This document shows positions 63,617-64,000 of a stretch of 64,000 bases of DNA, piece after piece; position 1 is the first letter of the stretch; every line of letters starts with the position of its first letter. This DNA is from Anaerosalibacter sp. Marseille-P3206 (GTDB lineage: Bacteria > Bacillota > Clostridia > Tissierellales > Sporanaerobacteraceae), in the NCBI RefSeq assembly GCF_900155565.1, contig NZ_FUHM01000002.1, forward strand, positions 2,108,001 through 2,172,000, written 5' to 3'. A program made the position numbers and the translations under genes. Under the pieces are notes generated by a model. That model was given only the letters and a program-made list of their open reading frames with translations. It had not been told where the DNA came from and did not search any database.

Positions 63617-63929
63617 CATATTCCCTCCTAACAATTGTATTAACCCCTTGAATAAAATGGTTCCATTCAGTAACTAGTTCTTCATAAGCTTTTTTGCCTT
63701 CTTCAGTTATTTCATAATACTTTCTTGGAGGACCTTCCTGAGATTCTTTTAAATAAGTTGTTACATATCCATCTTTTTTTAGTCTTCGTAAAAGGGGATA
63801 TATAGTACCTTCAGATATATCTATATATCTAGATATATACTCTACCAGCTCATAGCCATAATAGTCTCTTCTAAGAAGCATTGAAAGAACACAAAGCTCT
63901 AAAACTCCTTTTTTAAATTGTATATTCAT
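63609..63929 (-). CDS. PadR-family repressor
   Basis: 106 residues from ATG 63929 (AAAGGAG site; the longer frame starts inside it). Winged helix [20 protein letters not shown] and [20 protein letters not shown] with the wing [20 protein letters not shown]. It should repress its own operon, which carries the membrane and surface proteins. Confidence 0.88.
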   Translation of the reverse strand: MNIQFKKGVLELCVLSMLLRRDYYGYELVEYISRYIDISEGTIYPLLRRLKKDGYVTTYLKESQEGPPRKYYEITEEGKKAYEELVTEWNHFIQGVNTIVRREYDD

Positions 63930-63951
63930 TGATTTTCTCCTTTTCACTGGT

Positions 63952-63990
63952 ATATTAACTACATTATATACTACGCTACCTTTTTATGCA
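63952..63990 (-). promoter_or_regulatory. padR promoter with overlapping operator candidate
   Basis: On the minus strand TTGCAT, 17 bases and TATAAT. The -10 overlaps an inverted repeat GTATA...TATAC (about 63952-63973), a likely PadR site. Confidence 0.6.
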
Positions 63991-64000
63991 AGGTACTGAA

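Overview
The window is AT-rich DNA from a low-GC, Gram-positive anaerobe of the Clostridia/Tissierellia type. That placement is an inference. It rests on base composition, AGGAGG-type ribosome sites, a fused PurL with formate-THF ligase, an anaerobic GlpA-like oxidoreductase trio, and Firmicute families such as DUF4179, PadR/DUF1700/DUF4097 and YerC. No rRNA, tRNA or CRISPR array was seen.

Layout. (1) 1-4600: end of a possible TetR regulator, an MMPL exporter, a membrane Fe-S protein, and an ABM-domain gene broken by one in-frame stop. (2) 4615-8560: a divergent phage-like switch. A membrane protein, an ImmA/IrrE protease and an XRE repressor face a Y-family DNA polymerase operon that also carries a LexA-fold protein, a tiny ORF and an ArpU-like regulator. 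Each of the two divergent consensus promoters holds the same GGACA-type operator in its -35/-10 spacer. The operon ends in a six-unit 11-bp iteron array. (3) 8763-14880: the right part of a mobile element with a sigma-like factor, a structured leader and three overlapping large serine recombinase genes. It ends inside the Walker A codons of a type III restriction (Res) gene. (4) 14908-25700: a defence and toxin-antitoxin zone with truncated Res, XRE-ImmA plus DUF4411, Fic, RelBE, a frameshifted lipoprotein gene with a second, partly deleted copy, and a choloylglycine hydrolase. (5) 25777-37225: sigma/anti-sigma pair, an IS607-type tnpA-tnpB, a membrane MutS-like ATPase, a GNAT, and an ArsR-like regulator with two ABC exporters. 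(6) 37289-38450: an ECF S component and a kinase on the minus strand. (7) 38740-53550: a ykkC-type (probably PRPP) riboswitch, then purL-E-F-M-N, a DDE insertion sequence, purH-D, fhs and yerC. (8) 53656-64000: the oxidoreductase trio, an IS3 element with a -1 frameshift site, an orphan nitrate/sulfonate/taurine-type ABC pair, thymidine kinase, NudC, and a PadR-DUF1700-DUF4097 operon.

The strongest leads are: (a) the ImmR/ImmA-like switch controlling a translesion polymerase without an obvious LexA; (b) PurF, whose glutaminase nucleophile Cys is Gly (reads Met-Gly-Gly-Ile-Ile-Gly) and whose next active-site segment also deviates, suggesting ammonia-dependent purine synthesis; (c) the recombinase element splitting Res exactly at its P-loop; (d) the 11-bp iteron array; (e) a family of palindromes that supply or abut stop codons. 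No database search was possible, so functional names come from motif recognition.
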